11,481 nucleotides of DNA, taken from NCBI GenBank assembly GCA_964354365.1, contig CAYGZM010000116.1, forward strand, positions 1 through 11,481, read 5' to 3'. This document shows, piece by piece, positions 1 through 7,432 of the stretch (its first letter is position 1; each line of letters begins with the position of its first letter). This DNA is from CAYGZM01 sp964354365 (GTDB taxonomy: Bacteria; Planctomycetota; Phycisphaerae; Sedimentisphaerales; Anaerobacaceae). The notes under the pieces were generated by a model. It ran no database searches. It was not told the DNA's origin and saw nothing but the letters and a program-made list of their open reading frames with translations. Position numbers and translations under genes: made by a program.

Positions 1-2
1 TG

Positions 3-2762
3 GTGAAGGCCGCCCATCCGGAAGAAACGCCCCTTGTCGTGGATCCATTCGCAGGAGGTGGCTCAATCCCGCTTGAAGCACTTCGTTTGGGCTGTGATGC
101 CTTTGCCAGTGATTTGAATCCCGTAGCCTGCCTGATTCTCAAGGTTATGCTCGAAGACATCCCCCGGCACGGTCCTGAACTTGCAGGAGAACTGCGAAAA
201 GTCGGAGCAGAAATCAAACAGAAGGCAGAGGCAGAACTCAGGGATTATTATCCGGAGGATCCTGATGGAGCTAAGCCTATCGCCTATCTCTGGGCGCGAA
301 CCGTTCGATGTGAATCACCAAATTGTGGTGCGGAGATTCCGCTGATGCGGTCGTTCTGGCTGTGCAAGAAGGCTAACCGCAAAAGAGGCTTGCGCTTTAC
401 CAGCATCAAGAAAAGCGAGCCTCCAGGATGGGGACATTTCCCCTGGGGACATGGAGAGTGGGGTACCGGTTGTTTTCTGGAACCGCAGTTTGAGATCTTT
501 GAGCCGAAAAGCGAAATGGACATTGCGCCGGGCACCGTGTCACAAGCCAAGGCTACTTGCTTGCACTGTGGAGCGGTTCTGCCGCCAGAGCGGGTTCGCG
601 CACAACTTGCCGCTCAGCACGGTGGTGCGGATGCAGCCGTCAATGACAAGGGCGTTCACGGGGGCGGGGCCAGACTGATGGCTGTAGTGACCCTGCGCGA
701 GGGTGAACCGGGACGCCATTATCGCCTCCCAACTAAATCGGATTATCAGGCCGTCTTCAGGGCACAAAAGCGACTCAAAGAAATCCTCGACGAATGGAAA
801 GCCCTGCCCGCCGATAAGCGGGGCCTCTGCCCCGTGCCGGATGAACCCATCCACGATATCAGGCCATCTCCCAATGCGCGCGGTCTCTCGGCGGTAACGC
901 GATATGGAATTCGGGAATTCAAGTCACTTTATTTGTGCCGGCAGTTGGTGTCGCTACTCAGCTTCGGAAACCGAGTGAGAGAAACTGAAAACGAATCGCT
1001 GAAGAAGCTGATATCTGTCACGCTGAGCCGCGTCGCTGACTACTGTTCAGCGCAAAGCAGATGGGACTCGACACAACAAAGGAACGTCAATTCGTTTGGC
1101 AGACAAGCACTTCCGATGCTTTGGGATTTTGCCGAGATGGTTCCGTTTCGTCACACTGTTGGTTCGTGGGATTCGATGCTCGAAAGTGTTGTACGGTACA
1201 TTGAGAGATCCAAGAACATCTTGCCACGCGCGACTGCGGAGACAGCAGACGCATCTGAACATCCGCTTCCAAATGAGAGCGCACCAATCTGGTTCACCGA
1301 CCCGCCTTACTACGACTCTATTCCCTATGCTGACCTTTCTGACTTTTTCTATGTTTGGCTGAAGCGGTTATTGCCGGGCGAGGCAGTTCTGCGCAATCAA
1401 TTCGAGCGAGACAACACGCTTACGCCCAAGATCCGCGAATGCGTTTGGAACCGGGCCTACCGAGTTGACGGTAGGGAGAAGGACCCTGAGTTTTTCGAGG
1501 TCTGTGTAGGGCAAGCTTTTGGGGAGGGTCGACGTGTAGTTCAAAAAAGTGGCGTTGGGTGCGTTGTCTTCGCGCATAAAACCACAGAAGGCTGGGAAGC
1601 CTTGCTGACCGGCCTGATAACCGCGCGATGGGTCGTAGTTGGATCTTGGCCGATAGCGACGGAGCAAGCACAAAGACTCGTCGCACGAGATTCTGCGGCG
1701 CTGGCCACCAGCGTTCATCTTGTGTGCCGACCCCGGCCTGACGACGCACCCGTTGGCGACTGGGGCGAAGTTCTGCGCGAGTTGCCTGGGCGGGTCGGTG
1801 ACTGGATGGAACGGCTGCAAGGTGAAGGTGTTCGTGGCGCGGATTTGGTCTTTGCCTGTATCGGTCCAGCATTAGAGATCTACAGCAAGTACTCAAAGGT
1901 CGAAGATACCGCTGGACGCGAGATTCCGTTAGGCGGAAATCCAGAAGCTATCGAGCCACACGAGCGAGGTTTCCTGGCATACGTCTGGGAGACAGTTGGC
2001 CGGGTTGCCCTGGAGCAGGTGTTGGGTACTGCCGAGGCGAAGGCAAGGAATGGCGCAGCCGGGGCGGTAGAAGAGGATGCGAGGCTGACGGCCCTGTTTC
2101 TATGGACGCTGCAAAGCACAAACGGCAATAACCAGCAGAGCCATGCCCGTGAGGAAGCGGAACAGCCCGACGATGTTGAGGAAGATACAGTTGAGGATGA
2201 GGAAGAACAACCATCGAAAGCAAAACCTAAGGGATTTGCTCTCATTTTTGACGTAGTGCGGCGATTTGCTCAGCCTTTGGGGATCAGGCTGCCTGATTGG
2301 GAAGGCCGAATCATAGAGACCAAGAAAGGAATTGTCCGCCTTCTCGGCGTATCGGAACGTGCCAAGCAGCTCTTCGGCGAAGCCGGGGCATCGGCGATAG
2401 CTGACCGACTTGAACAGGAGCGTGATGTTTCACCACAGATGATGCTGTTTCCAGAGCTTGAGCAAGCACCGAAGATCAAGGGCAGACGCAAAAAGGCCGG
2501 TACAAGCCTGTCTGCCGAACAGGCAGGCGTCTCCGATGAGGCCTTGCAGGGCCATCGAGGAGCTACGACCCTGGACCGTGTGCATGCGGCGATGCTTTTG
2601 CAGGCCTCCGGCCGGGCCAACGCCCTGCGTGCCCTTATCAAGGCCGAACAGCAACGCGGCCCGGACTTTTTGCGCCTTGCAAATGGCTTGTCTGCACTGT
2701 ATCCTAAGAACAGTGAAGAGAAGCGTTTAATCGATGCTATGTTACTTGCCGTGCCGCGATAG
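3..2762 (+). CDS. DUF1156-family DNA methyltransferase (5' partial)
   Basis: Predicted SAM-dependent amino-methyltransferase acting on DNA (N6-adenine or N4-cytosine), probably the self-marking enzyme of the locus. The reading frame is open to the left edge, so the N-terminal part, where the DUF1156 domain would sit, is outside the window. The GTG at 3 is not the real start. Residue numbers count from it. Motif I is DPFAGGGS at 14-21, followed by SDLNP at 36-40, whose acidic residue would bind the SAM ribose. The catalytic motif IV is DPPYYD at 433-438. About 400 residues separate them and carry cysteine pairs (C103/C108 and CLHC at 186-189), probably a zinc-binding insertion. A very acidic linker lies near 717-741, followed by a helical C-terminal domain. 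The stop at 2760 is 11 bases before the next gene. This family is known to occur beside DUF499 ATPases in defence loci. The family call is firm; the methylated base and target site are unknown. Confidence 0.88.
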   Translation: MKAAHPEETPLVVDPFAGGGSIPLEALRLGCDAFASDLNPVACLILKVMLEDIPRHGPELAGELRKVGAEIKQKAEAELRDYYPEDPDGAKPIAYLWARTVRCESPNCGAEIPLMRSFWLCKKANRKRGLRFTSIKKSEPPGWGHFPWGHGEWGTGCFLEPQFEIFEPKSEMDIAPGTVSQAKATCLHCGAVLPPERVRAQLAAQHGGADAAVNDKGVHGGGARLMAVVTLREGEPGRHYRLPTKSDYQAVFRAQKRLKEILDEWKALPADKRGLCPVPDEPIHDIRPSPNARGLSAVTRYGIREFKSLYLCRQLVSLLSFGNRVRETENESLKKLISVTLSRVADYCSAQSRWDSTQQRNVNSFGRQALPMLWDFAEMVPFRHTVGSWDSMLESVVRYIERSKNILPRATAETADASEHPLPNESAPIWFTDPPYYDSIPYADLSDFFYVWLKRLLPGEAVLRNQFERDNTLTPKIRECVWNRAYRVDGREKDPEFFEVCVGQAFGEGRRVVQKSGVGCVVFAHKTTEGWEALLTGLITARWVVVGSWPIATEQAQRLVARDSAALATSVHLVCRPRPDDAPVGDWGEVLRELPGRVGDWMERLQGEGVRGADLVFACIGPALEIYSKYSKVEDTAGREIPLGGNPEAIEPHERGFLAYVWETVGRVALEQVLGTAEAKARNGAAGAVEEDARLTALFLWTLQSTNGNNQQSHAREEAEQPDDVEEDTVEDEEEQPSKAKPKGFALIFDVVRRFAQPLGIRLPDWEGRIIETKKGIVRLLGVSERAKQLFGEAGASAIADRLEQERDVSPQMMLFPELEQAPKIKGRRKKAGTSLSAEQAGVSDEALQGHRGATTLDRVHAAMLLQASGRANALRALIKAEQQRGPDFLRLANGLSALYPKNSEEKRLIDAMLLAVPR

Positions 2763-2773
2763 GAAGGTGTGTT

Positions 2774-3109
2774 ATGGTCAGAATACAAAACTCGGTGAAC
2801 AAGCATATCCGGCAGATGGTGAAACGCATTGTGACGCAGTTTCACCCTGAGAAGATAATTCTATTTGGCTCGCACGCCCGTGGCGACGGCACGGACGACA
2901 GCGATGCGGACCTGCTGGTGGTAATGAATGTCAGCGGCTCAAAGCGCCGACAGGCCGTCGCGATTGACCTATCGCTGGAAGGCATTCCTCTACCTGCCGA
3001 TATTATTGTCGCGACCCCAAAAGAACTGGAGGCTTATAGAGACACTATTGGCTCAATCATCCGGGAGGCGGTTCACGAAGGAAAGGTGCTGTATGAACGA
3101 GCGGCCTAA
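2774..3109 (+). CDS. MNT-type minimal nucleotidyltransferase (putative antitoxin)
   Basis: A 111-residue protein of the minimal nucleotidyltransferase family. The active-site pattern is complete: GS at 32-33, ten residues, then DAD at 44-46 (GSX10DXD), with a third metal-binding Asp at D76 in PADIIV. A catalytically competent enzyme is therefore expected. In characterised type VII toxin-antitoxin pairs such proteins (MntA) silence a HEPN partner by transferring AMP to it, and the next gene here is a HEPN protein. The start is supported by AGGAAGGTG at 2761-2769, just ahead of ATG 2774. The gene ends inside the HEPN gene (17-base overlap), so the two are probably translationally coupled. The family call is very secure; AMPylation of the neighbour is inferred from family knowledge. 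Confidence 0.93.
   Translation: MVRIQNSVNKHIRQMVKRIVTQFHPEKIILFGSHARGDGTDDSDADLLVVMNVSGSKRRQAVAIDLSLEGIPLPADIIVATPKELEAYRDTIGSIIREAVHEGKVLYERAA
3082..3086 (+). promoter_or_regulatory. Ribosome binding site of the HEPN gene
   Basis: AAAGG, preceded by a second GAAGG at 3077-3081, lies 6 bases before ATG 3093 and inside the end of the nucleotidyltransferase gene. It decides the HEPN start: the frame is open back to an ATG at 2928, but that start would overlap the nucleotidyltransferase by 182 bases, and the added residues do not look HEPN-like. Confidence 0.6.
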
Positions 3110-3521
3110 TTCGGCGGAGCAGATAATTCGATGGATCGATAAAGCTGAGCATGACCTGTTGGCTGCTGAACATACAATGCAGTTGGCAGGGAGCGGACTA
3201 ACGGACATTGTCTGCTTTCACTGCCAGCAATGTGCGGAGAAATACCTGAAGGCTTTATTGGTGTCTCTCAGTGTACATTTCCCCAAAACACACGATCTTC
3301 GCCTTCTGCTCGACCTGGTGCCGGAGCGGGTATCGCTTGATCTACTGCGGACGCGGGTGATCCCGCTGAACCGTTATGTTATTGAAGGCCGGTATCCCGG
3401 CGAGTGGGAACCCATCACTGCGGAAGAAGCCCAAGAAGCCCTTGCGATGGCACGGGAGGTGCGTGCAGCGGTTCTCGCGAAACTGCCTGATGAGATGCTC
3501 GATGCGGGTAAGCAGGAATAG
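3093..3521 (+). CDS. HEPN domain protein (putative toxin partner of the nucleotidyltransferase)
   Basis: A 142-residue, largely helical protein. The first helix has the WIDKAEHDLLAAE pattern (14-26), the second has FHCQQCAEKYLKALL (42-56), then THDL (66-69) and GRYPG near 99-103. These are hallmarks of the broad HEPN family (Pfam HEPN type) rather than the DUF86/HepT group. Some HEPN proteins are metal-independent RNases using an RX4-6H motif. Here the only such spacing is R13 to H20 in the first helix, which is not the usual catalytic position, so RNase activity is uncertain. The gene starts within the end of the nucleotidyltransferase and stops 6 bases before the DUF499 gene, which places the pair in the middle of the operon. 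It could be a toxin, or a partner subunit that binds RNA or nucleotides without cutting. The family call is good; its role is inferred. Confidence 0.85.
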   Translation: MNERPNSAEQIIRWIDKAEHDLLAAEHTMQLAGSGLTDIVCFHCQQCAEKYLKALLVSLSVHFPKTHDLRLLLDLVPERVSLDLLRTRVIPLNRYVIEGRYPGEWEPITAEEAQEALAMAREVRAAVLAKLPDEMLDAGKQE

Positions 3522-3527
3522 ACAAGT

Positions 3528-6305
3528 ATGGAACCCTGGTACAAAGTAGCGACGCCCCGAAAGGAAGTAAGGGAAGGGCGCTCGTTTAATCCCAACGAGT
3601 TTGCCATAGCCTTAGAGCAGGTCATTGCCGGAACAGCCCCTGCGGACTACAAGGACCCGGTCAAGTTCTTCCAACGGACTTGTTTTACACGGGCGCTTCG
3701 GGAACATGCCGGGATGGTCCTGAACAGGCTGAAAGGCAGGACAGAGAATACTGCGCCCGTGCTGACCCTGATTACGCAATTCGGTGGCGGCAAGACACAT
3801 ACCTTGACGACCTTATATCACATAGCTAAGAGTGGCCAAGTACTGTACAAGAATTCAGAGACATCCGACATGATCTCACAAGCGGAGTTGCCTGCTGTCG
3901 AGAACATCAAGGCTGCCGTTTTCGTCGGCAACGCCTGGGACCCGAGAGAAGGCCATGAAACGCCCTGGATCGATATTGCTCGCCAACTCGCCGGCGATAA
4001 GGGCGTGGCCGAGCTTGGTACTGCTGCTAAGACGAGTCCTCCGGGCACAGAGGCAATAGGGAGGATATTCAAAGCTGCGGGTGGGCCGGTTCTTGTTCTT
4101 TTTGATGAGGTCTTGAATTTTATGAACCGCCACCGCAACCTTGCTGATTCATTCTATGCTTTCATCACGAATCTGACTGTCGCAATGACAGGGACTACGG
4201 AGGGAGCGGCGGTTATCAGTCTACCTCGCAGCCAGGTTGAGATGACCGAGTGGGACAACCAGTGGCAGACCAAGATTACGAAGGTGGTCCGGCGGGTGGC
4301 CAAAGACCTGATTGCCAATGATGAGACCGAAATAAGCGAGGTTGTACGAAGGAGACTTTTTGAAGACTTGGGCAGCGAACGAATCAGAAAGAACGTGGCC
4401 AAGTCTTATGCAGATTGGTGTTTTGAGCGAAGGGCCCAACTTCCACCGGAATGGACGGCCGTAGATACTGCCACGACTGAAACGAAGGCCAGAGAATATC
4501 TTCGGGGGCGTTTCGAGATTTGCTACCCGTTTCATCCTGCGACACTTTCCGTCTTCCAAAGAAAATGGCAGGCCCTTCCGCAATATCAGCAGACCCGCGG
4601 AACGTTGGCAATGCTTGCCCAGTGGATTTCTCTTGCCTACAAGGAGGGTTTCACCAACGCGAGGCGGGAACCGCTGATCACGCTTGGGTCTGCACCGCTT
4701 GAAGTTCCGGATTTCCGGAGCGTTGTTTTAGGCCAACTGGGTGAGTCGCGTCTTGTGGCAGCCATTGATGCAGACATCTCTGGAGGCCAATCGCATGCAC
4801 GAGCACTTGATGCTGATACCAGGGGGCCACTTCGTAACATCCATCGCCGTGTGGGAACATCGATCCTGTTCGAGTCATCCGGCGGCCAGACAGACAAAGT
4901 GGCACACTTGCCAGAGTTGCGGTTTGCGCTAGGCGAACCAGAGGTGGACACCACGTCTGTCGATAATGCTGCATACGCACTGGAGGCAAAGGCCTTTTTC
5001 GTTCGCAAGCTTGGCTCTGATGGATTTCAGATTCGTCATCAGCCAACTCTGAAGAAGGTTGTCAGTGACCGCCGGGCCTCTCTTGACGATGAGAGCGAAA
5101 TCAAACCTGCTATGCGGAAGTTGGTCGAGACTGAATTTCGGCACGGGGCGAGCATTCCTCTCGTCTTGTTCCCGGAGGATGGAGCATCTGTTCAAGATTC
5201 GCCGAGACTTACACTGGTCATTCTCGAGCCTGAATCTGAATGGACTGGGGAGGATGCGTTGCGAAAGCAGATAGCTGAATGGACCAAGCAGCGAGGCACA
5301 TCACCTCGCCTCTATCCGGGTTCGTTGGTTTGGTGTCTGAAGAAACCCGGGCGTGACCTGCGACAGAAAGTGGAGCTGTGGCTTGCCTGGAAGCGTGTGG
5401 CAAAAGAGATTGCTGACGGAACGCTCGGCGGAGATTTCGACCGGACAGACCGGGCCGAAATCCACAGCAAGGTCACAACGGCCGAAGAGGATGCTAAGGA
5501 CGAAGCATGGGGTGGATACCGTTATGTCGTGTTGTCTGATAGCCAAGATGCAAGCAGGGTAAAGACCATTGACTTGGGCGCAGGGCACTCCAGCAGCGGT
5601 GAGACACTGTGTGGCAGGGTTATTACCGCTTTGAAATCGCAGGCTCTGTTGAATGAAAGTGTCGGATCGGGTTACTTGGAGCGTAAGTGGCCACCTGCCC
5701 TGAAAGAAAGTGGGGCTTGGCCGCTCACAAGCTTGAGGCAGAGCTTCCTGAACGGATCGCTCACGAGGCTGCTTGACCCAGATACCGTGTTGAGAAACAA
5801 GATTGTCGAATTCGTGAGTAGAGGTGATTTTGGCCTTGCATCTGAACAAAGGTCCGATGGTTCTTACGAGCGTGTTTGGTTTGAAAAGTTGATTGGGCCG
5901 GAAGAGGTGGCATTTGAGGCAGGGGTATTCCTGCTGACAAAGGAAAAGGCCCAAGCATACAAGGAAGGCCAGAAGGGAAAACCGGAGCCACCTGTGCAGC
6001 CTATCGAGGGGTCGCGCCCCGAACCCGGGCCGCCAGTTACTGAGCCTCCTACGCCTGGGGAAGAGAGGGAGGAAGTTATTCTGCGCGTCAAAGGAACGGT
6101 TCCTCCTGAGCTTTGGAACCGCCTCGGAACAAAGGTCCTGCCGAAGTTGCGGAGCGGCTCCGAGCTCAAGATTGGGATCGAGTTCTCGGTCACTGTGAGA
6201 GCCGACGTTGCCCAGAGCTTACAGATGGACCTCGAACAGATTGTGGAAGACCTTGGGCTGGCTGATCAGGTGCGGATCGAACCGACAGGAGGGATGACCC
6301 CATGA
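3528..6305 (+). CDS. DUF499-family P-loop ATPase, anti-phage associated
   Basis: A large (925 residue) ATPase. The Walker A motif is GGGKTHT at 86-92, and the Walker B motif is VLVLFDEV with D193/E194. The N-terminal opening (FNPNEFAIALEQV near 20-32) and the TQFGGGKTHTL context are typical of DUF499 proteins. A proline- and glutamate-rich linker at about 817-850 leads to a compact C-terminal domain (about 850-925), also usual for the family. DUF499 ATPases are recurrent partners of DUF1156 methylases in defence islands and are thought to belong to the same broad group of large ATPases as those in BREX-like systems; the biochemical role is not established. ATG 3528 has AGGA at 3514-3517. The last codons contain the ribosome site and start of the next gene, with a 4-base ATGA overlap. 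No nuclease motif was seen. No frameshift is apparent. Confidence 0.9.
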   Translation: MEPWYKVATPRKEVREGRSFNPNEFAIALEQVIAGTAPADYKDPVKFFQRTCFTRALREHAGMVLNRLKGRTENTAPVLTLITQFGGGKTHTLTTLYHIAKSGQVLYKNSETSDMISQAELPAVENIKAAVFVGNAWDPREGHETPWIDIARQLAGDKGVAELGTAAKTSPPGTEAIGRIFKAAGGPVLVLFDEVLNFMNRHRNLADSFYAFITNLTVAMTGTTEGAAVISLPRSQVEMTEWDNQWQTKITKVVRRVAKDLIANDETEISEVVRRRLFEDLGSERIRKNVAKSYADWCFERRAQLPPEWTAVDTATTETKAREYLRGRFEICYPFHPATLSVFQRKWQALPQYQQTRGTLAMLAQWISLAYKEGFTNARREPLITLGSAPLEVPDFRSVVLGQLGESRLVAAIDADISGGQSHARALDADTRGPLRNIHRRVGTSILFESSGGQTDKVAHLPELRFALGEPEVDTTSVDNAAYALEAKAFFVRKLGSDGFQIRHQPTLKKVVSDRRASLDDESEIKPAMRKLVETEFRHGASIPLVLFPEDGASVQDSPRLTLVILEPESEWTGEDALRKQIAEWTKQRGTSPRLYPGSLVWCLKKPGRDLRQKVELWLAWKRVAKEIADGTLGGDFDRTDRAEIHSKVTTAEEDAKDEAWGGYRYVVLSDSQDASRVKTIDLGAGHSSSGETLCGRVITALKSQALLNESVGSGYLERKWPPALKESGAWPLTSLRQSFLNGSLTRLLDPDTVLRNKIVEFVSRGDFGLASEQRSDGSYERVWFEKLIGPEEVAFEAGVFLLTKEKAQAYKEGQKGKPEPPVQPIEGSRPEPGPPVTEPPTPGEEREEVILRVKGTVPPELWNRLGTKVLPKLRSGSELKIGIEFSVTVRADVAQSLQMDLEQIVEDLGLADQVRIEPTGGMTP
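6287..6292 (+). promoter_or_regulatory. Strong Shine-Dalgarno for the Mre11-like gene
   Basis: A perfect AGGAGG sits 9 bases before ATG 6302, inside the last codons of the DUF499 gene. It supports ATG 6302 as the start and suggests efficient re-initiation at the overlapping ATGA. Confidence 0.65.
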
Positions 6306-7432
6306 TCCGCTTCCTGCATACGAGCGATTGGCAGTTGGGAATGACGCGGCACTTCCTCTCGGAAGGGGCACAGGAGAGGTACAGCCACGCGCGATTTGAC
6401 GCCATTCGGACCATGGGGCGCGTCGCCAAGGAGGAGAAGTGCCAGTTCATGCTCGTGTGTGGCGATGCCTTCGAGTCGAACCAAGTGGACAGGAAGACGG
6501 TCGCTCGCGCTTTGGAGGCGCTCAAGGACGTGCCAGTTCCGGTATACATTCTTCCGGGGAACCATGACCCGCTGAATGCCGCGTCTGTATACCGCTCGGG
6601 CACCTTCATTGACCGAAAACCTGCCCATGTTCACGTCGTCGAGAATGCGTCTCCGGTCACAGTCGCTGAGGGCGTGGAACTGGTGGGTGCGCCGTGGATG
6701 TCCAAGCGGCCGGTTGCCAACCCCGTCGAGGACGCTCTCTCGGCTCTATCCCCGGCGAGCGACACCACGCGCATCTGCATGGCCCACGGGGCTGTCGACC
6801 GCCTCACACCCGACCCGGGGTCAGTCGGAGTTATCGCGGTGTCATCGCTGGAACGCGCGATTGATGGGGGAAGAGTTCACTTTGTAGCGCTTGGTGACCG
6901 CCATTCCCTCACCAAGGTGGGCAATGGTGACCGCATCTGGTATTCCGGGACGCCCGAAGCCACGGACTTCGCCGAAACGAAGGCCGGGCATGCCCTTGTG
7001 GTTGAGATTGACGCCAGTCATGTTGTAACCAGGGAGGTCCGAATCGGCCAGTGGCGGTTCGTCGAACGCGAGCATGTTGACCTCAACGCGGCAGACGACG
7101 TCGAAGCATTACGGAAGTCGTTGGAGGAAATTGAGGACAAGGATCGGAGAGTTGTTCGGCTGAACCTCGTTGGCTCGCTCACCCTATCCTTGCGCGATGC
7201 GCTTCAGAACCACCTTCTCGTCGCAAAGGACGTGTTGGGAGCGTTCGATGTTCGAGACGACGCCCTCCTGATCCTGCCTGATGATACGGATTTCGCCGAC
7301 CTTGGGTTCTCCGGTTTTGCCGACGCGACAGTGCAACGGCTCCGAGCCAAGCTTGCGGCAGGCGGAGATGAAGGCAGCACGGCCCGCGACGCATTGATGC
7401 TCCTTCTCCGATTGGCAAGGGGTATGGCATGA
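6302..7432 (+). CDS. Mre11/SbcD-like metallophosphoesterase nuclease
   Basis: A 376-residue calcineurin-like phosphoesterase of the SbcD/Mre11 type. The metal-site motifs appear in order: DWQLG at 9-13, GDAFESN at 54-60, GNHDP at 86-90, MAHG at 160-163 and GDRHS at 198-202. Textbook SbcD has DxH in the first motif and GHxH in the last; here these read DWQ and GDRH. The same variants occur, as far as I recall, in a bacterial subfamily paired with SMC-like ATPases, so this looks like a subfamily trait and not damage. The protein would form a DNA nuclease with the Rad50-like product. Its start overlaps the DUF499 stop and its stop overlaps the next start, each by ATGA. The pairing and co-translation with a defence ATPase favour a defence role over housekeeping repair. 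The family call is secure; the substrate is unknown. Confidence 0.9.
   Translation: MIRFLHTSDWQLGMTRHFLSEGAQERYSHARFDAIRTMGRVAKEEKCQFMLVCGDAFESNQVDRKTVARALEALKDVPVPVYILPGNHDPLNAASVYRSGTFIDRKPAHVHVVENASPVTVAEGVELVGAPWMSKRPVANPVEDALSALSPASDTTRICMAHGAVDRLTPDPGSVGVIAVSSLERAIDGGRVHFVALGDRHSLTKVGNGDRIWYSGTPEATDFAETKAGHALVVEIDASHVVTREVRIGQWRFVEREHVDLNAADDVEALRKSLEEIEDKDRRVVRLNLVGSLTLSLRDALQNHLLVAKDVLGAFDVRDDALLILPDDTDFADLGFSGFADATVQRLRAKLAAGGDEGSTARDALMLLLRLARGMA

Noticed and set aside
2928..3092. Upstream extension of the HEPN reading frame to ATG 2928
   Set aside because: It overlaps the well-supported nucleotidyltransferase, the added residues do not resemble HEPN, and a good ribosome site precedes ATG 3093.
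5301..5954. 217-residue open frame on the - strand inside the DUF499 gene
   Set aside because: Antisense to a clear gene, no recognisable domain, cysteine- and serine-rich shadow-like composition.
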